A stretch of DNA of 64,000 bases from Nitrospirae bacterium MYbin6 (GCA_002753305.1 PEAC01000007.1:1-64000), one strand, 5' to 3'. Numbered from the stretch's first letter, positions 24,680 to 35,496 are shown. Notes: generated by a model not told the origin, from the sequence alone. A program made the numbers and translations.

Positions 24680-27600
24680 TTATCGTTTTTTATTAATCCA
24701 CGCGGCCAGGAGTTTTTTCAGGATGTCGTAGTCAACCGGCTTTGAGATATAGTCGTCCGCACCGGCGTCGATACATTTTTTCCTGTCGTCTTTCATGGCC
24801 CTGGCGGTTATGGCGATTATCGGTATGGAACTGATGTGCGCTGTGGCTCTGATTGCCTTTATGGCCTCAAGCCCGTCCATCGCGGGCATCATAATGTCCA
24901 TAATTATTATATCAGTGTCGGGATTTTCCGATAGTACATCAAGGGCCTTTTTGCCGTTTAAGGCCACAAGTGTCTCAGCCCCCTGGGTCTCTATGGCCGC
25001 CGACAAGACAAACAGATTCTTTGAGTCGTCATCTACTATCAATATCTTTCTACCTGAGAGTGCCGCGCCCTCGCCTGTTGACATAATGGGCCGTTGTGCC
25101 TTTCTGGCAGAGACACGGTGGATAAAGAGCGAAATCTCCTCCCTGAGCCTTATATAGGAGCTGGCTGTTTTAGCAACGATACTGTCGGCGTATTGCCTGA
25201 GTTCAGCGCTTTCTTCAGGGGTCAAATCCCTGCCCGTGTAGATTATTACCGGCAGTGCAAGCCCCTTGTCCTTTATGTATTTACATAGCTCGTGCCCGCT
25301 GCCTTCTTTTAGCTTAAGGTCGACGACGACGGTGTCATATATGCCTTTTTCTATTTCCCTTATAGCCTGAGACATCGTGGCGGCCCCTTTGACAGCTATT
25401 GCGCTGTCCTCAAGGACTTCCACGAGTGTCCTCAACTGGTCTTCGTCATCTTCTACGATGAGGATGTTTTTTTGTCCTGAGAGGGCCGCTATGCCCGCAA
25501 CAGCCTCTTTTATAGCCTCGTGGCTGACAGGTTTTGCCGAAAAACCAACTATGCCCATATCCCCTAAGTCATTACTCCGCCCCGATATTACGTGTACCGG
25601 TATGTGTTGTGTCAGATGGTTGGATTTGAGTTCCTTTAACAGGTCAACTCCGCTCATATCGGGAAGCCCTAAATCAAGGAGTATTCCTTTTGGTACAAAT
25701 TTACCGGCAAGCCTTATGCCCTCCTCCGCGCAGAGGGCCGTCAGCGCCATGAACCCCGAATCTCTTACCGCGTCTCTGAGGATAGCGCAAAATGTCTCAT
25801 CGTCTTCTATTACGAGCATTGCCCCTGTGCCGTTTGAGGTGACGGCGTCTCTGTCGTCCTCTATATGGCGCTTTCCCTGGTACGTGTGGTATGCCGGAGG
25901 TGGTATTGCTTTTGGTTTTTCGGTGCTGGGTTGAGTGCGCTCCTGTAATGTCTCTGGCAACTGGAGATAAAATGTGCTGCCCTCACCCTGCTTACTCCTG
26001 AGTTTCAGCTCCCCTTGAAGGAGCTTTGACAGCTCAAGGCTTATCGAAAGCCCAAGCCCCGTGCCGCCGTATGTCCTGTTTATCGAGCCGTCGGCCTGTC
26101 TGAATGCCTCAAATATGATGGACTGCTTGTCTTGTGGTATGCCGGGGCCTGTGTCCGTAACGGAGATCTCTATAGGTTTATCGGGGTTTTCACTTTGTGA
26201 CAACTCAAGCCTTACAGACCCCTCCGTGGTAAACTTGAAGGCATTTGAGAGGAGATTCTTTACAATCTGCGCGAGCCGCTCCTCGTCTGAGACGAATGTG
26301 GCCCTGAGATTGTCGGCCGTCTCAAAACTAAGGCCCTTTTCCCTTGCCATATCCTCAAACATTGCCCTGAAGCCGCTTATGAGATAAGACGAATCAATAT
26401 CCCTTGTGTTTAACTCCACCACACCGGATTCGATCTTGGACAGGTCGAGGATGTCGTTTATGAGACTCAGCAGGTCTTTGCCGGCGCTGGCTACCACCTC
26501 GATTTTTTTCATATCTGCCGGTGTGAGGCTGCCATCCCTGTTTTGCAGGAGGATTTTTGAGAGCAGGATGATGGAGTTTAGAGGTGTGCGTATCTCGTGG
26601 GAGACATTTGCGAGGAATTCGGACTTGTATTGATTAGCCTGCTCAAGCTGCCGGGCTTTTTTCGCAAGTTCAATCTGCGCCTCTGTCAGGGCCATGTTAT
26701 TTTGCCTGAGTTCGGAGGCCTGGGACTCTAGCATCTGCTGCTGCTCCTCCATTTGCGTGTTTGCCTGCTCAAGTTCTTCGGACTGCACCTGAAGCTCTTC
26801 GTAGGCACGCTGAGAGGACTCAAGCAGCTCCTTTATGTGCTCAGACTGTGCCGATGTGAAGAGGTGGTTTGCGATGATGCCGGATGATGTGTCGATAAAA
26901 TTTTGTTTAAGCGGACTGAATTCCTCAAAGGAGGCAAGCTCCACTACCCCGAATAGATTGCCTTCGTAGAGCAGTGGGCAGGTATATGTGTTTAGCGGCG
27001 GTTCGCTCAGCGTGCCGGTTGTGATAAGCGTCTGGCTTCTCTGTATGTTTCTCAAAAGAATGGGGGATTTCTGAAGGCCCACCTGCCCGATGACACCCTC
27101 GCCAAGCCTGAACGTGGACAGCCCCTCATTTTCCATACAGGCATATGAGGCGGAGAGCTGTAGCACGTTTTCGTCCCAGACATAGAGCACACCCATGGCG
27201 GCTCCAGCGTAAGGGGCTATAAAATTAAGCGCCCTAGGTGTAAGCTCAGAGATAGGGGGATTTCCCCTCAGTGCTCCATAAAGTTTGTTAAGGCCGTCCT
27301 TGAGCCAGGTTTGCTCCTTGTTAAAGAGCTTGTTTTCTCTTAGGCTTTCCATCATCTTCTTAAGGGCAATGCCTAAGACATCTTTTTCGCTTTTTGGCTC
27401 CACGGCGATTGAGTAATCACCCGATGAGATGGCGTCTGCCTGTCTGACGATTTCCTTGAAATAGGCCATCATTTTATTAAGGGCAGCTCCGATGACATCC
27501 CGCTCGCTCTTTACATCGATGGCCTTGTTATAATCTCCCATTGAGATAGCATTGGCCGCGGCGGCTATCTCGGACAACCGCGAGGCCATGCGGTTGATGG

Positions 27601-29032
27601 CCTCACCGAGGCGGTCGTTTTCCCCCTTTAGTGTGATGCCCGGCACGCGCTCCCCATCGGAGACACCCCAGGCAATTGCGGTAATCTCTCTCAGTGTCCC
27701 GGTCATATGGTTAATGGCTATGCCGAGGGCGTCCTGTCTGGAGAGTAGTGTTACGTCTTTGGAGTAATCCCCGGAGGCCACGGCGTTGGTCTGTTCGATT
27801 GTGGACTTAAATGCCTGCAGGAGCCTGTTAGCAGAGTTTATCATATCGCCGATTTCGTCGTTTGGCTTGTACTCTATGTGTTCATGTGTGGTGTCACCCC
27901 TTGCCAGGAATTGAAGCCTTCTGGTTACAAAATGTAAGGGCGGGATAAGCGTACTAAAAAACATCCTTGACACCATGAATATCGCAAATAACACAAGGCA
28001 CAGCACAGCTGCAAACACAACCTTGAATCTCCACAACCGGCTCAGGGCACCGTCCTTGTCTATGAATGTAAACAGTGTCCAGTACCTGCCGGCATTACTT
28101 TTCATCGGATAGACCCGCCTCATATTGACAACCATCCCGTGGGCAATTATATTGTCGTAGGTTTTTTCACGGCTCAATTTGAACAGATCCGGGTAGTCAC
28201 TTTTTAGTGAGGAGTGCTGGTTCTGGTGAGCCCGGAAGAGCTTTTCCTTGTCCTTGTGATAGATATAAGAGCCTTCGGGGTTTATCATCACAACACTGGT
28301 CTTGAGATATTCGTTATTAGCGCTTACACCGCTTCTTTCGATGGCCTGGTCTATTAGCGTTGATATCTCGTTTGCATAGAGCGCAACGACAAAGACACCT
28401 TTTTTTGCATTGTTTATGTCCACAATCGGGACGGCATAATACAGTATTGGGGTGAGCGGTTCGACGGTCTTGCCGTTTTCAGCCAATAGTTCGATATCCG
28501 AGACGTAGACCTCATCTTTTTTCATCGACATGGGAATTGTAAAATATGGTTTATCTCTGGCATCCTCAAGGTCTTTTTTTAGTGCCGCGATATGTTTCCC
28601 TGCTTCATGGCCGACCCTTATTTTTTCCATGCCGTCGGCCCCGATTACCCTTATGTAGCAATATATATTCATTGACTCCAGAAAAGTAAGGAGAGTGTCA
28701 GCAGCGGCCTTTTGCCATAGTTTCATTCTCTCGTCTTCGCCGATTTCTTCCCAATGCAGGTATTTCTCAAGGGCATACAGCCTTGAGAGAAACGTAATGT
28801 CATTGGGTACGTCCAACAGAAAACTCTCGATTTTGCCCGCGTTTTCATAGCCCTTTTGAGCATTTAGCATGACGGCATTGTCGATATAGGCGTCAGAGGC
28901 GTTCTGATAGCCATAAATACCGATTACCGAAACGGACAATAGCGTGACAACAGCTAAAACCCCGACGAGTTTCTGCTTTATCCCCAAATCGGATATGCTC
29001 TCAACGAGTATTCTTATGAAATTCTTCGTCAC
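24680..29032 (-). CDS. Large hybrid histidine kinase (Cache-polyHAMP-GAF-HisKA-HATPase-REC-REC-REC)
   Basis: A 1450-residue membrane sensor. It has one membrane segment at about 22-42, an extracytoplasmic Cache-like domain to about 330, a second membrane segment (about 335-358), and a HAMP domain followed by three more HAMP-like repeats marked by SGDYS/MGDYN (about 360-570). GAF follows at about 590-735, then a Gln/Glu-rich coiled coil. HisKA carries the His in NVSHEIRTP, and HATPase has NLLSNAFKF, DTGPGIP and GGTGLGLS. Three C-terminal receivers begin at about 1085, 1210 and 1345. The first and third keep their phospho-acceptor and Lys motifs. In the second, the position after VDL is KLKEG and the conserved Lys is in VAKTA. 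It overlaps the upstream gene by 4 bp. Confidence 0.92.
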   Translation of the reverse strand: MTKNFIRILVESISDLGIKQKLVGVLAVVTLLSVSVIGIYGYQNASDAYIDNAVMLNAQKGYENAGKIESFLLDVPNDITFLSRLYALEKYLHWEEIGEDERMKLWQKAAADTLLTFLESMNIYCYIRVIGADGMEKIRVGHEAGKHIAALKKDLEDARDKPYFTIPMSMKKDEVYVSDIELLAENGKTVEPLTPILYYAVPIVDINNAKKGVFVVALYANEISTLIDQAIERSGVSANNEYLKTSVVMINPEGSYIYHKDKEKLFRAHQNQHSSLKSDYPDLFKLSREKTYDNIIAHGMVVNMRRVYPMKSNAGRYWTLFTFIDKDGALSRLWRFKVVFAAVLCLVLFAIFMVSRMFFSTLIPPLHFVTRRLQFLARGDTTHEHIEYKPNDEIGDMINSANRLLQAFKSTIEQTNAVASGDYSKDVTLLSRQDALGIAINHMTGTLREITAIAWGVSDGERVPGITLKGENDRLGEAINRMASRLSEIAAAANAISMGDYNKAIDVKSERDVIGAALNKMMAYFKEIVRQADAISSGDYSIAVEPKSEKDVLGIALKKMMESLRENKLFNKEQTWLKDGLNKLYGALRGNPPISELTPRALNFIAPYAGAAMGVLYVWDENVLQLSASYACMENEGLSTFRLGEGVIGQVGLQKSPILLRNIQRSQTLITTGTLSEPPLNTYTCPLLYEGNLFGVVELASFEEFSPLKQNFIDTSSGIIANHLFTSAQSEHIKELLESSQRAYEELQVQSEELEQANTQMEEQQQMLESQASELRQNNMALTEAQIELAKKARQLEQANQYKSEFLANVSHEIRTPLNSIILLSKILLQNRDGSLTPADMKKIEVVASAGKDLLSLINDILDLSKIESGVVELNTRDIDSSYLISGFRAMFEDMAREKGLSFETADNLRATFVSDEERLAQIVKNLLSNAFKFTTEGSVRLELSQSENPDKPIEISVTDTGPGIPQDKQSIIFEAFRQADGSINRTYGGTGLGLSISLELSKLLQGELKLRSKQGEGSTFYLQLPETLQERTQPSTEKPKAIPPPAYHTYQGKRHIEDDRDAVTSNGTGAMLVIEDDETFCAILRDAVRDSGFMALTALCAEEGIRLAGKFVPKGILLDLGLPDMSGVDLLKELKSNHLTQHIPVHVISGRSNDLGDMGIVGFSAKPVSHEAIKEAVAGIAALSGQKNILIVEDDEDQLRTLVEVLEDSAIAVKGAATMSQAIREIEKGIYDTVVVDLKLKEGSGHELCKYIKDKGLALPVIIYTGRDLTPEESAELRQYADSIVAKTASSYIRLREEISLFIHRVSARKAQRPIMSTGEGAALSGRKILIVDDDSKNLFVLSAAIETQGAETLVALNGKKALDVLSENPDTDIIIMDIMMPAMDGLEAIKAIRATAHISSIPIIAITARAMKDDRKKCIDAGADDYISKPVDYDILKKLLAAWINKKR

Positions 29033-29973
29033 TTAAGGGTATCTATCCTCTGGAGCCTGCGGTATGCCCAGCCAAGTATCTGGCTTATCTCGGCCTGGGT
29101 CTTATTTGTATAGACCTTCGCACTGGATGTCAGGACATCTTTGAGCCCGACAGCGGCCTTTAACGTCTGAAGCTCGGCAAGGATCATAGACGTTATAGTA
29201 AGGACATCGGAACCGGTAATCTCCCCCTCGGCAAGACTGTGAAAATCGACAATCCCGATACCTGTCTGCCGCTGCAGCCGGTGTATTTCGTCGAGCACCT
29301 TAAGGGCGGCCTCAAAGGAGTCTGCGGCCACGGCGCTCGGTTTTTTGGCCGGTGGGATAGTTTCGTCCTTAATATTGAGGGCCAGTATTATTGAATTTAT
29401 ATCGTCAAGTATACGCATCGTCTGTGCGAAAGAATGGTTTAACTCCGAGTTTTCTCCTATCAATGAATCAAGCTGCAGACTCATGTTGTGAAGTAGGTTA
29501 AAGACATCTGAAGGGGTCTTCCTGCCGGGGCCGGTGGCCTTTTTTTCACCGTCTGCAGCGGGTGGGGCCGCATCGGAAGTGATTCCAAGCCTGAATTTCA
29601 GGAGGGCTAACTCGGTCTGTATCCTGCGCGCCTGCTCATAGTTCAGCACGGGGTCAAGCTCGACAACAGGCTCAAGCGATGAGACAGAGTTGGTTGGAAG
29701 GCCGTGCAGTTTACGCAGTAAATTTATCTTCAACAAAATAATATACGTCTTTTGCCAGACATGCCGTGGTTTTACGTCGATTTTTATGTATTTTGCGGTT
29801 GGTGCAGGGGCAGCCCTTCCCCGCGTCAGGTGCTTTTTTATCAGCTCTATATCCCTTGCGGCCTTTATCAGCTCGTTATAGACGTCAGAAGGCGTGGTCT
29901 TATCCGCGGTGGCAGCGGCACAGAGGCCCACCATAAGAAAAATCATTACAGATGCCAGCGTCAACCTGAACAT
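29029..29973 (-). CDS. Secreted helical-repeat protein heading a sensory operon
   Basis: A 314-residue protein of unknown family. Residues 1-23 form a signal peptide ending LCAAATA. The mature part is helical and shows at least three related segments opening with a (P/G)SDV motif: PSDVYNELIKAARDIE (about 28), PSDVFNLLHNMSLQLD (about 155) and GSDVLTITSMILAELQ (about 250). A further similar unit ends the protein. It overlaps the hybrid-kinase start by 4 bp, so it could be a periplasmic binding partner of that kinase's Cache domain. This is inferred only from position and signal peptide. Confidence 0.75.
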   Translation of the reverse strand: MFRLTLASVMIFLMVGLCAAATADKTTPSDVYNELIKAARDIELIKKHLTRGRAAPAPTAKYIKIDVKPRHVWQKTYIILLKINLLRKLHGLPTNSVSSLEPVVELDPVLNYEQARRIQTELALLKFRLGITSDAAPPAADGEKKATGPGRKTPSDVFNLLHNMSLQLDSLIGENSELNHSFAQTMRILDDINSIILALNIKDETIPPAKKPSAVAADSFEAALKVLDEIHRLQRQTGIGIVDFHSLAEGEITGSDVLTITSMILAELQTLKAAVGLKDVLTSSAKVYTNKTQAEISQILGWAYRRLQRIDTLK

Positions 29974-30035
29974 CGAAACATGTACCCCCGAAAAATTTTA
30001 CTGGTGTATAATTTTTTATAACATTAACACATCTG

Positions 30036-30053
30036 TGATAAATTATGTTATCA
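30036..30053. promoter_or_regulatory. Inverted repeat in the divergent intergenic region
   Basis: TGATAA and TTATCA are separated by six bases. They lie between the sensory operon (start 29973) and the HD-GYP gene (start 30221), and could serve as an operator for either. The rest of this 247-bp gap holds small hairpins such as CGGGCAACGCCCG near 30123-30137 and no recognisable gene. Confidence 0.35.
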
Positions 30054-30220
30054 TACACTACGTGATGAGACTATCGTTAAGTGCGCGCATAGCGCGACAG
30101 TATAACCGTTTACTGTTAAACAGTGCGGGCAACGCCCGTGCAATGTACTATTATAGATTATTCTGATGAAAAGGTGTGAGCTGAATATCAGGAATAATCT
30201 GCCATCATACAGATAATGCG

Positions 30221-31510
30221 ATGAGAAAGAAAATCAGTATAGGTGCGGTGCGTATAGGGATGTATGTCGATGGGTTCGATACGTCATGGTTTAAGACGCC
30301 GTTTCTGAGGCATCATTTCGAGATAAAATCTCAGGACCAGTTAGATAAAATAAAGGAATCCGGCGTATCCCATATCTTTATAGATACTGAAAAGGGTCTT
30401 GATGTTTTATCTGGAGAAAGAACAGTCAGGAAACCGGTGCAAGATGTGGCCCCCGGAGTGAAAGCCCCCGAACCGGAAGCAGTTGCAAATGAGGCAAAGG
30501 CCCCTGAGCAGCCCGCCACTAAGTATCCCCCCCCACAAAATAAGTCATTCTCGGATTATATCAAGGTAAAAGACGACCTCCTCCAAATAGACAAACTAAG
30601 CCTGGTAGAGGGAACTGTGGTGGTTTTTGGCCTGTATACCAAGAACGGCATGGACATCGTCCCATTGATCCTTAACAGAAATAAAAAGGGTGAGCCTGTT
30701 GTAACTAAAGAATTGCTGAATTCCCCCGGCGAACTGATGATAGAGCGCTGTGACGTAAATAAGTACAGAGATTACCTTAAAATGGTTATGAAGGACTCAG
30801 GCGCCGCCAACGCAATGAGCAGTAAAAATATGATGATAAAGGAAAACGCCAAGATACTTGTCCAGGACCTGTTTAACACCCCCGGAGACCCAGAAAAGAT
30901 GGACGCGTGTAAGGGAACGGTAGAGAGCGTCATCTCCTCAATAATAGACACAAAGGGCCTGATAACCAATCTGTTTACGGTAAACAAGCACGACTACTAC
31001 GTCTATACCCATTCGGTGAACGTCTCCGTATTCAGCGTGGCAACGGCCATCGCAATGGGGATACAATCCGAGGGCGAGTTGTTTGCCATAGGCCTGGGTA
31101 GCCTTTTGCATGACATTGGGATGAGCACAATACCCCCTGAAGTACTGCATAAACCGGTCGAGCGCCTTACGGAGTTTGAGCTGGGCCTGCTCAAAGGACA
31201 TGTATACGAGGGGCATGACATCGTCAAACTCTACAAGGGCATTCCCCCAGAGACATTGATTCCACTAATGGAACACCATGAAAATCTCATGGGAACAGGA
31301 TATCCAATGGGCTTAAAAGGGGGTAAACTCCATTTGGCAGGCAGAATTATCTCCATTACGAACATATACGATACGTTGACGACATCTCGTCCGGGATTTA
31401 AGGCAATATCTCCATATGACGCGCTTACGTACCTGAACAGCCAGGCTAACTTATATGACGCAGACATATTAAAGGAATTTATAACCGTACTTGGCAAGTC
31501 AAGCCAGTAA
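30221..31510 (+). CDS. HD-GYP cyclic di-GMP phosphodiesterase
   Basis: A 429-residue cytoplasmic protein. Residues 1-130 match the DUF3391 domain often found ahead of HD-GYP, with the opening KISIGAVRIGMYVDGFD and a Pro/Ala-rich linker. The HD-GYP domain (about 235-420) has the metal ligands in THSVNVS, LLHDIGM, KGHVYEGHDIV and EHHENLMGTGYPMGLKG. The GYP triplet is intact, so c-di-GMP hydrolysis is likely. It is transcribed divergently from the large sensory operon. No strong Shine-Dalgarno is visible before the ATG. A hairpin follows its stop. Confidence 0.92.
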   Translation: MRKKISIGAVRIGMYVDGFDTSWFKTPFLRHHFEIKSQDQLDKIKESGVSHIFIDTEKGLDVLSGERTVRKPVQDVAPGVKAPEPEAVANEAKAPEQPATKYPPPQNKSFSDYIKVKDDLLQIDKLSLVEGTVVVFGLYTKNGMDIVPLILNRNKKGEPVVTKELLNSPGELMIERCDVNKYRDYLKMVMKDSGAANAMSSKNMMIKENAKILVQDLFNTPGDPEKMDACKGTVESVISSIIDTKGLITNLFTVNKHDYYVYTHSVNVSVFSVATAIAMGIQSEGELFAIGLGSLLHDIGMSTIPPEVLHKPVERLTEFELGLLKGHVYEGHDIVKLYKGIPPETLIPLMEHHENLMGTGYPMGLKGGKLHLAGRIISITNIYDTLTTSRPGFKAISPYDALTYLNSQANLYDADILKEFITVLGKSSQ

Positions 31511-31535
31511 CACAGGGCATCAGGGTCCCCCTGTG
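31511..31535. terminator. Hairpin after the HD-GYP gene
   Basis: CACAGGG (31511-31517) pairs with CCCTGTG (31529-31535) directly after the stop codon. There is no strong T tract, so it may be a weak terminator or a processing hairpin before the next kinase gene. Confidence 0.4.
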
Positions 31536-31592
31536 AGATAAAAACGCCATATCACGAACAAATCAGATCAAAGAGAAAGGCAGGTTTAAAAA

Positions 31593-34500
31593 GTGAACCC
31601 GATGAAAAGACAATCGACTGCATCATGGAAACTTAATTTTCTGAGCATAGTCCCTTCAGCCATGGCCATTGCTGCCATGGTAATAGTACTGCCGGCAGTT
31701 CTCCATGAGGGCAAGGTCTTTGCGCTTATGATAATCTTGTTATTATTGTTTAGCGCCATAGTGTCGTTTGTAATAATCAGAAAAGTAACAATGCCAATAA
31801 ACGAACTGATATTGACGGCCAAAAAAATATCCGAAGGCCAATTTGACCGGCAATTCGATGAAAACGTGACTAACAATATAAACAATCTCTCTGTAGTATT
31901 TAACCATCTCCACGACAGTTTCAACGAATACAAGCGAAAGACGGAGGAGGGGGCCGCAGAGGTCGTAGAAGTAAACCAGCGAATGCTCACCGAGATAGTG
32001 GAAAGGCGGCGGACTGAAAAAAAGCTCCAGTATCTGGTAGAGCTGATAAAGCTGATAACGAACATATCGTCGACCTTTATAACGATTCCATCTGAGGAGG
32101 TAAGAGATTGGATAGTCCATGCCCTTTCTTCGATAGGGAATTTCCTGGGTGTTGACAGGGGCTATGTGGTGATATTGTCAAAAGACATGAAGACGGCCGC
32201 GGAGACCTATGAGTGGTGCGTAGATGGTGTGGCCCCCAAGATGCAGCTTCTCAGGGGATTTCCCATGGATTCACTTACGTGGTGGATGGGTAAACTCAGC
32301 GCCTTTGAAAACATATATATAACCTCAGATGACGACATCCCGAAGGAGGCCGCCCCCGAGCGGGAACTCATCAGGACGGACGGCGTAATATCGTTAATAG
32401 CCATACCGATAAGCCGTGAGGGCAAGCTCAATGGTTTTCTTGGCTTTGACTCCACAATAGCGCGGATGGACTATGCCCCCGACGTATTGTCTCTGCTTAA
32501 GGTAGGGGGCGAGATATTTATCAACGCCCTCCAGAGAAAACGCGTAGACGATGCGATTCACGAGAGCTGGAGGCGATTGCAGTCGATAATGGACAACGCG
32601 CAGGCGGTGATATATCTGAAGGACGCCACGGGACGGTATTTAATGGTGAACCGGCACTTCGAGGAGTTATTTCACAAGACAAAAGAAGATGTCACAAACA
32701 AGACGGACTATGAGATATTTGACGAAGACCCGTTTCACGAAAACGACATGAAGGTAATCGAAAGCGGTGTGCCGCTGGAGCTTGAGGAGACGATAAGGCA
32801 CAGCGAAGGGCTGGACGCGCTTCGGACGTACGTGTCGATTAAGTTTCTTCTATACAACCAGGACGCGACCATTTATGCCATCTGCGGAATCTCAACGGAT
32901 ATAACCGACAGAAAACGCGCTGAAGAGGAGTTGATAACCTACCGCAACCACCTTGAGGAACTCGTAGGGGCACGCACGGCGCAGTTGTCCGAGTCCAACG
33001 ACAAGCTGGTCTTAGAAATAGCGGAGCGCGTCAGGGCAGAGGAGGCCCTGAGAAACGCAAAAGAGGCGGCGGAGGCGGCCAATCAGGCAAAAAGCACATT
33101 CCTTGCCAACATGAGCCATGAACTTCGCACCCCGATGAACGGCATAATAGGCATGACAGAGCTGGCCCTGGATACGAATCTCAACGCGGAGCAGCAGGAG
33201 TACCTTGAGCTTGTTAAGACATCGTCTGCCCATTTGCTGTCTCTGGTAAACAGCATCCTGGACTTCTCGAAAATAGAAGCAGGCAAGATGGAACTTGAGA
33301 CGTTAAACTTTGACCTGAGAGGGCTTATAGATACGACCGTAAAACCCCTGGCCTATGAGGCACAGACCAAGGGCCTTAAATTAATCACCGAAATAGCCGA
33401 AGAAGTGCCGATTGAGGTAAAGGGCGACCCCGGCAGGCTAAGACAGGTGATAGTGAATCTGATAAATAACTCCGTGAAATTTACCCACATAGGGCAAATA
33501 CGCGTGGACGTCAAACCCGCTCCATACGCCGCAAGCAGAGACGACAGCGAAAGATTCATAACCCAGGCGCCCCATTACCTGCACTTCAGTATATCTGACA
33601 CGGGCATAGGAATCCCACCTGACAAGATAGACATGATATTTGACAGCTTTTCACAGGTAGACGACTCGATGACGCGAAAATACGGCGGCACGGGTCTGGG
33701 ATTGACCATCTCGAAAAAGATAGTTGAGCTGATGGGCGGCAGGCTCTGGGTAGAGAGCGTCCTGGGAGAGGGAACGACGTTTCACTTTACGGCAAGATTT
33801 AAGGCCGGCGCTATCGGTATCAGGAAGTCCGGCGCTGAGACTGCCAAGGATGCCTCAAACATAAGCATACTCGTGGTAGACGGAAATATCTTGTCGCTGA
33901 ATTCATATATCAAGGTGCTGGAGAACAAGGGACATAAAGTTGGAAGCGCCCCAAGCGGGCGTGAGGCGCTGAGAAAACTCAAAAGCGGCGACTATGATGC
34001 CACCCTGATTGACTTGCAAATTCACGACATGGATGGATTCGAGTTAGCGGAGATAATAAAGTCCGACCCTGCAACACAAGACATAAAGGTCATAATCATA
34101 GTCTCGGCAGGATTAAAAGGAGACGTTGCCCGTTGCAAGGCCCTCGGCATAGAAGGCTACGTAGTCAGGCCGGTAGATGAGGACAGTCTGGCCGAAACCA
34201 TAAGACTCACGTTTCTTGCAACAGACAGGGACGAGCCCATAGTGATAACACGCCACACCTTAAGCGAGTTAAAGAAGTCTGTCCATATACTGCTTGCGGA
34301 GGACAATGTGGTAAATCAAAAGGTAGCCCTCAGGCTCCTGGAGAAAAAGGGTTACACCGTGGATGTAGTCTCAAACGGCAAAGAGGCCATTGAGGCATTG
34401 AGAAAGCAGGACTACGGCATCATTCTGATGGACGTGCAGATGCCGGAGATGGATGGTTTTGAGGCCACAAAATATATCAGGAGTGCCGTCGATGATAAGA

Positions 34501-35096
34501 TTAAATCAGACCTGCCGATAATCGCCATGACCGCCCACGCAATGAAAGGGGATATGGAGTTGTGCATAGAAAAAGGAATGACGGACTATATAACGAAACC
34601 ATTAAAGTCCTCGCTGCTCTACGAAATCATAGAAAAGCACACGGCAAAAGAGGAAACGGAGGCAAACAGAGATGCTGCACCTGAGAAAAAAGCCCCTAAA
34701 CGGCCACCGAAGGTACTCCCTGTCCTGGATAAAAAGGAAGTGCTGGAACGCTTGGACGGCGACGAAGACATATTGAACGATATGATGAAGACCTTTGTAA
34801 TGGATGCCCCGGCACAAATAAAAACACTAAAAGGCCTCAGCAACGCTAAAGACATCGAGGGGCTGAAGAAACAGGCTCACTTAATAAAGGGCATGTCGGC
34901 AAACATGGGCGCAGTACAGCTTAAGAACCGGGCGTTTAAACTGGAGCTGGACCTGAGGAAGCTCTCAACCTCGGTAACGGAATCTGAAATGGAGTTAATC
35001 GAAAGGCATGTCGATAAGATCGCGGCAGAATACGATAAAGTCATGGCAACTCTGAATCTGGAACTCCCCCCGCAGTCCAATAATCCGGCCGGTTAA
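31593..35096 (+). CDS. Hybrid histidine kinase (TM-HAMP-GAF-PAS-HisKA-HATPase-REC-REC-Hpt)
   Basis: A 1167-residue membrane kinase with phosphorelay parts. Two hydrophobic segments near 17-36 and 40-60, with almost no extracytoplasmic part, are followed by HAMP, GAF (about 160-310), PAS (about 320-445), HisKA with His in NMSHELRTP (about 510), and HATPase with [16 protein letters not shown] and GGTGLGL. Receiver 1 (about 760-880) is degenerate: the acidic pair reads VDGN and the conserved Lys is Arg (VVRPV). Receiver 2 (about 890-1015) is canonical. A C-terminal Hpt has [12 protein letters not shown]. Start GTG 31593 or ATG 31602; both follow an AAAGGCAGG stretch. Confidence 0.92.
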   Translation: MNPMKRQSTASWKLNFLSIVPSAMAIAAMVIVLPAVLHEGKVFALMIILLLLFSAIVSFVIIRKVTMPINELILTAKKISEGQFDRQFDENVTNNINNLSVVFNHLHDSFNEYKRKTEEGAAEVVEVNQRMLTEIVERRRTEKKLQYLVELIKLITNISSTFITIPSEEVRDWIVHALSSIGNFLGVDRGYVVILSKDMKTAAETYEWCVDGVAPKMQLLRGFPMDSLTWWMGKLSAFENIYITSDDDIPKEAAPERELIRTDGVISLIAIPISREGKLNGFLGFDSTIARMDYAPDVLSLLKVGGEIFINALQRKRVDDAIHESWRRLQSIMDNAQAVIYLKDATGRYLMVNRHFEELFHKTKEDVTNKTDYEIFDEDPFHENDMKVIESGVPLELEETIRHSEGLDALRTYVSIKFLLYNQDATIYAICGISTDITDRKRAEEELITYRNHLEELVGARTAQLSESNDKLVLEIAERVRAEEALRNAKEAAEAANQAKSTFLANMSHELRTPMNGIIGMTELALDTNLNAEQQEYLELVKTSSAHLLSLVNSILDFSKIEAGKMELETLNFDLRGLIDTTVKPLAYEAQTKGLKLITEIAEEVPIEVKGDPGRLRQVIVNLINNSVKFTHIGQIRVDVKPAPYAASRDDSERFITQAPHYLHFSISDTGIGIPPDKIDMIFDSFSQVDDSMTRKYGGTGLGLTISKKIVELMGGRLWVESVLGEGTTFHFTARFKAGAIGIRKSGAETAKDASNISILVVDGNILSLNSYIKVLENKGHKVGSAPSGREALRKLKSGDYDATLIDLQIHDMDGFELAEIIKSDPATQDIKVIIIVSAGLKGDVARCKALGIEGYVVRPVDEDSLAETIRLTFLATDRDEPIVITRHTLSELKKSVHILLAEDNVVNQKVALRLLEKKGYTVDVVSNGKEAIEALRKQDYGIILMDVQMPEMDGFEATKYIRSAVDDKIKSDLPIIAMTAHAMKGDMELCIEKGMTDYITKPLKSSLLYEIIEKHTAKEETEANRDAAPEKKAPKRPPKVLPVLDKKEVLERLDGDEDILNDMMKTFVMDAPAQIKTLKGLSNAKDIEGLKKQAHLIKGMSANMGAVQLKNRAFKLELDLRKLSTSVTESEMELIERHVDKIAAEYDKVMATLNLELPPQSNNPAG

Positions 35097-35103
35097 CAGG
35101 CGC

Positions 35104-35496
35104 TTACCACTGCCAAGGGAAAGTCTGTTTTGAGTACGATTCCTTTACGTCCTCAAAGACCGTCTCACGGTCTTTAGCCATGAAGTGCAAGACCAGCTCC
35201 TTGTTAAATATCCGGTACAGGAAACTCAGGGGCGTCAGCACAAAATAAAAGGCTATTGCTAACAGGATTTTCGAGTTTACCATGCCCACAATCTCGGCAA
35301 ATTTCATCCATGCCGCAGCTATCGGCCTGGCCAAAGGCTCCACAAAAACATTTAGAAACATGAGCACAAAGGCCGTCCAGAACAGCCATCCCATTCCAAA
35401 CAGGATGAAGGCAGCCATCGCCGCAAGCACCAGCACGTTTATCGTCTTTTGAGTGTCTATCCTGGCCGTCATCGATCTAAAAAAGCGTATAAACAA
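35104..35496 (-). CDS. SxtJ-family membrane protein
   Basis: A 130-residue protein with about three membrane segments (about residues 21-50, 78-98) and the C-terminal pattern LSFLYRIFNKELVLHFM then SYSKQTFPW, typical of the SxtJ family named after the saxitoxin cluster. Its function is unknown; it nearly always travels with a carbamoyltransferase and DUF5989. It lies last in that set here, overlapping the DUF5989 gene by about 20 bp, and converges on the hybrid kinase with a 7-bp gap. Confidence 0.8.
   Translation of the reverse strand: MFIRFFRSMTARIDTQKTINVLVLAAMAAFILFGMGWLFWTAFVLMFLNVFVEPLARPIAAAWMKFAEIVGMVNSKILLAIAFYFVLTPLSFLYRIFNKELVLHFMAKDRETVFEDVKESYSKQTFPWQW

Noticed and set aside
24680-29032. 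A chemoreceptor (MCP) signalling domain within the poly-HAMP kinase
   Set aside because: The conserved MCP hairpin tip sequence is absent; the region after HAMP is GAF and coiled coil leading to HisKA.
30100-30170. A small RNA or attenuator in the gap before the HD-GYP gene
   Set aside because: Only short imperfect hairpins are seen, without a terminator or conserved structure.
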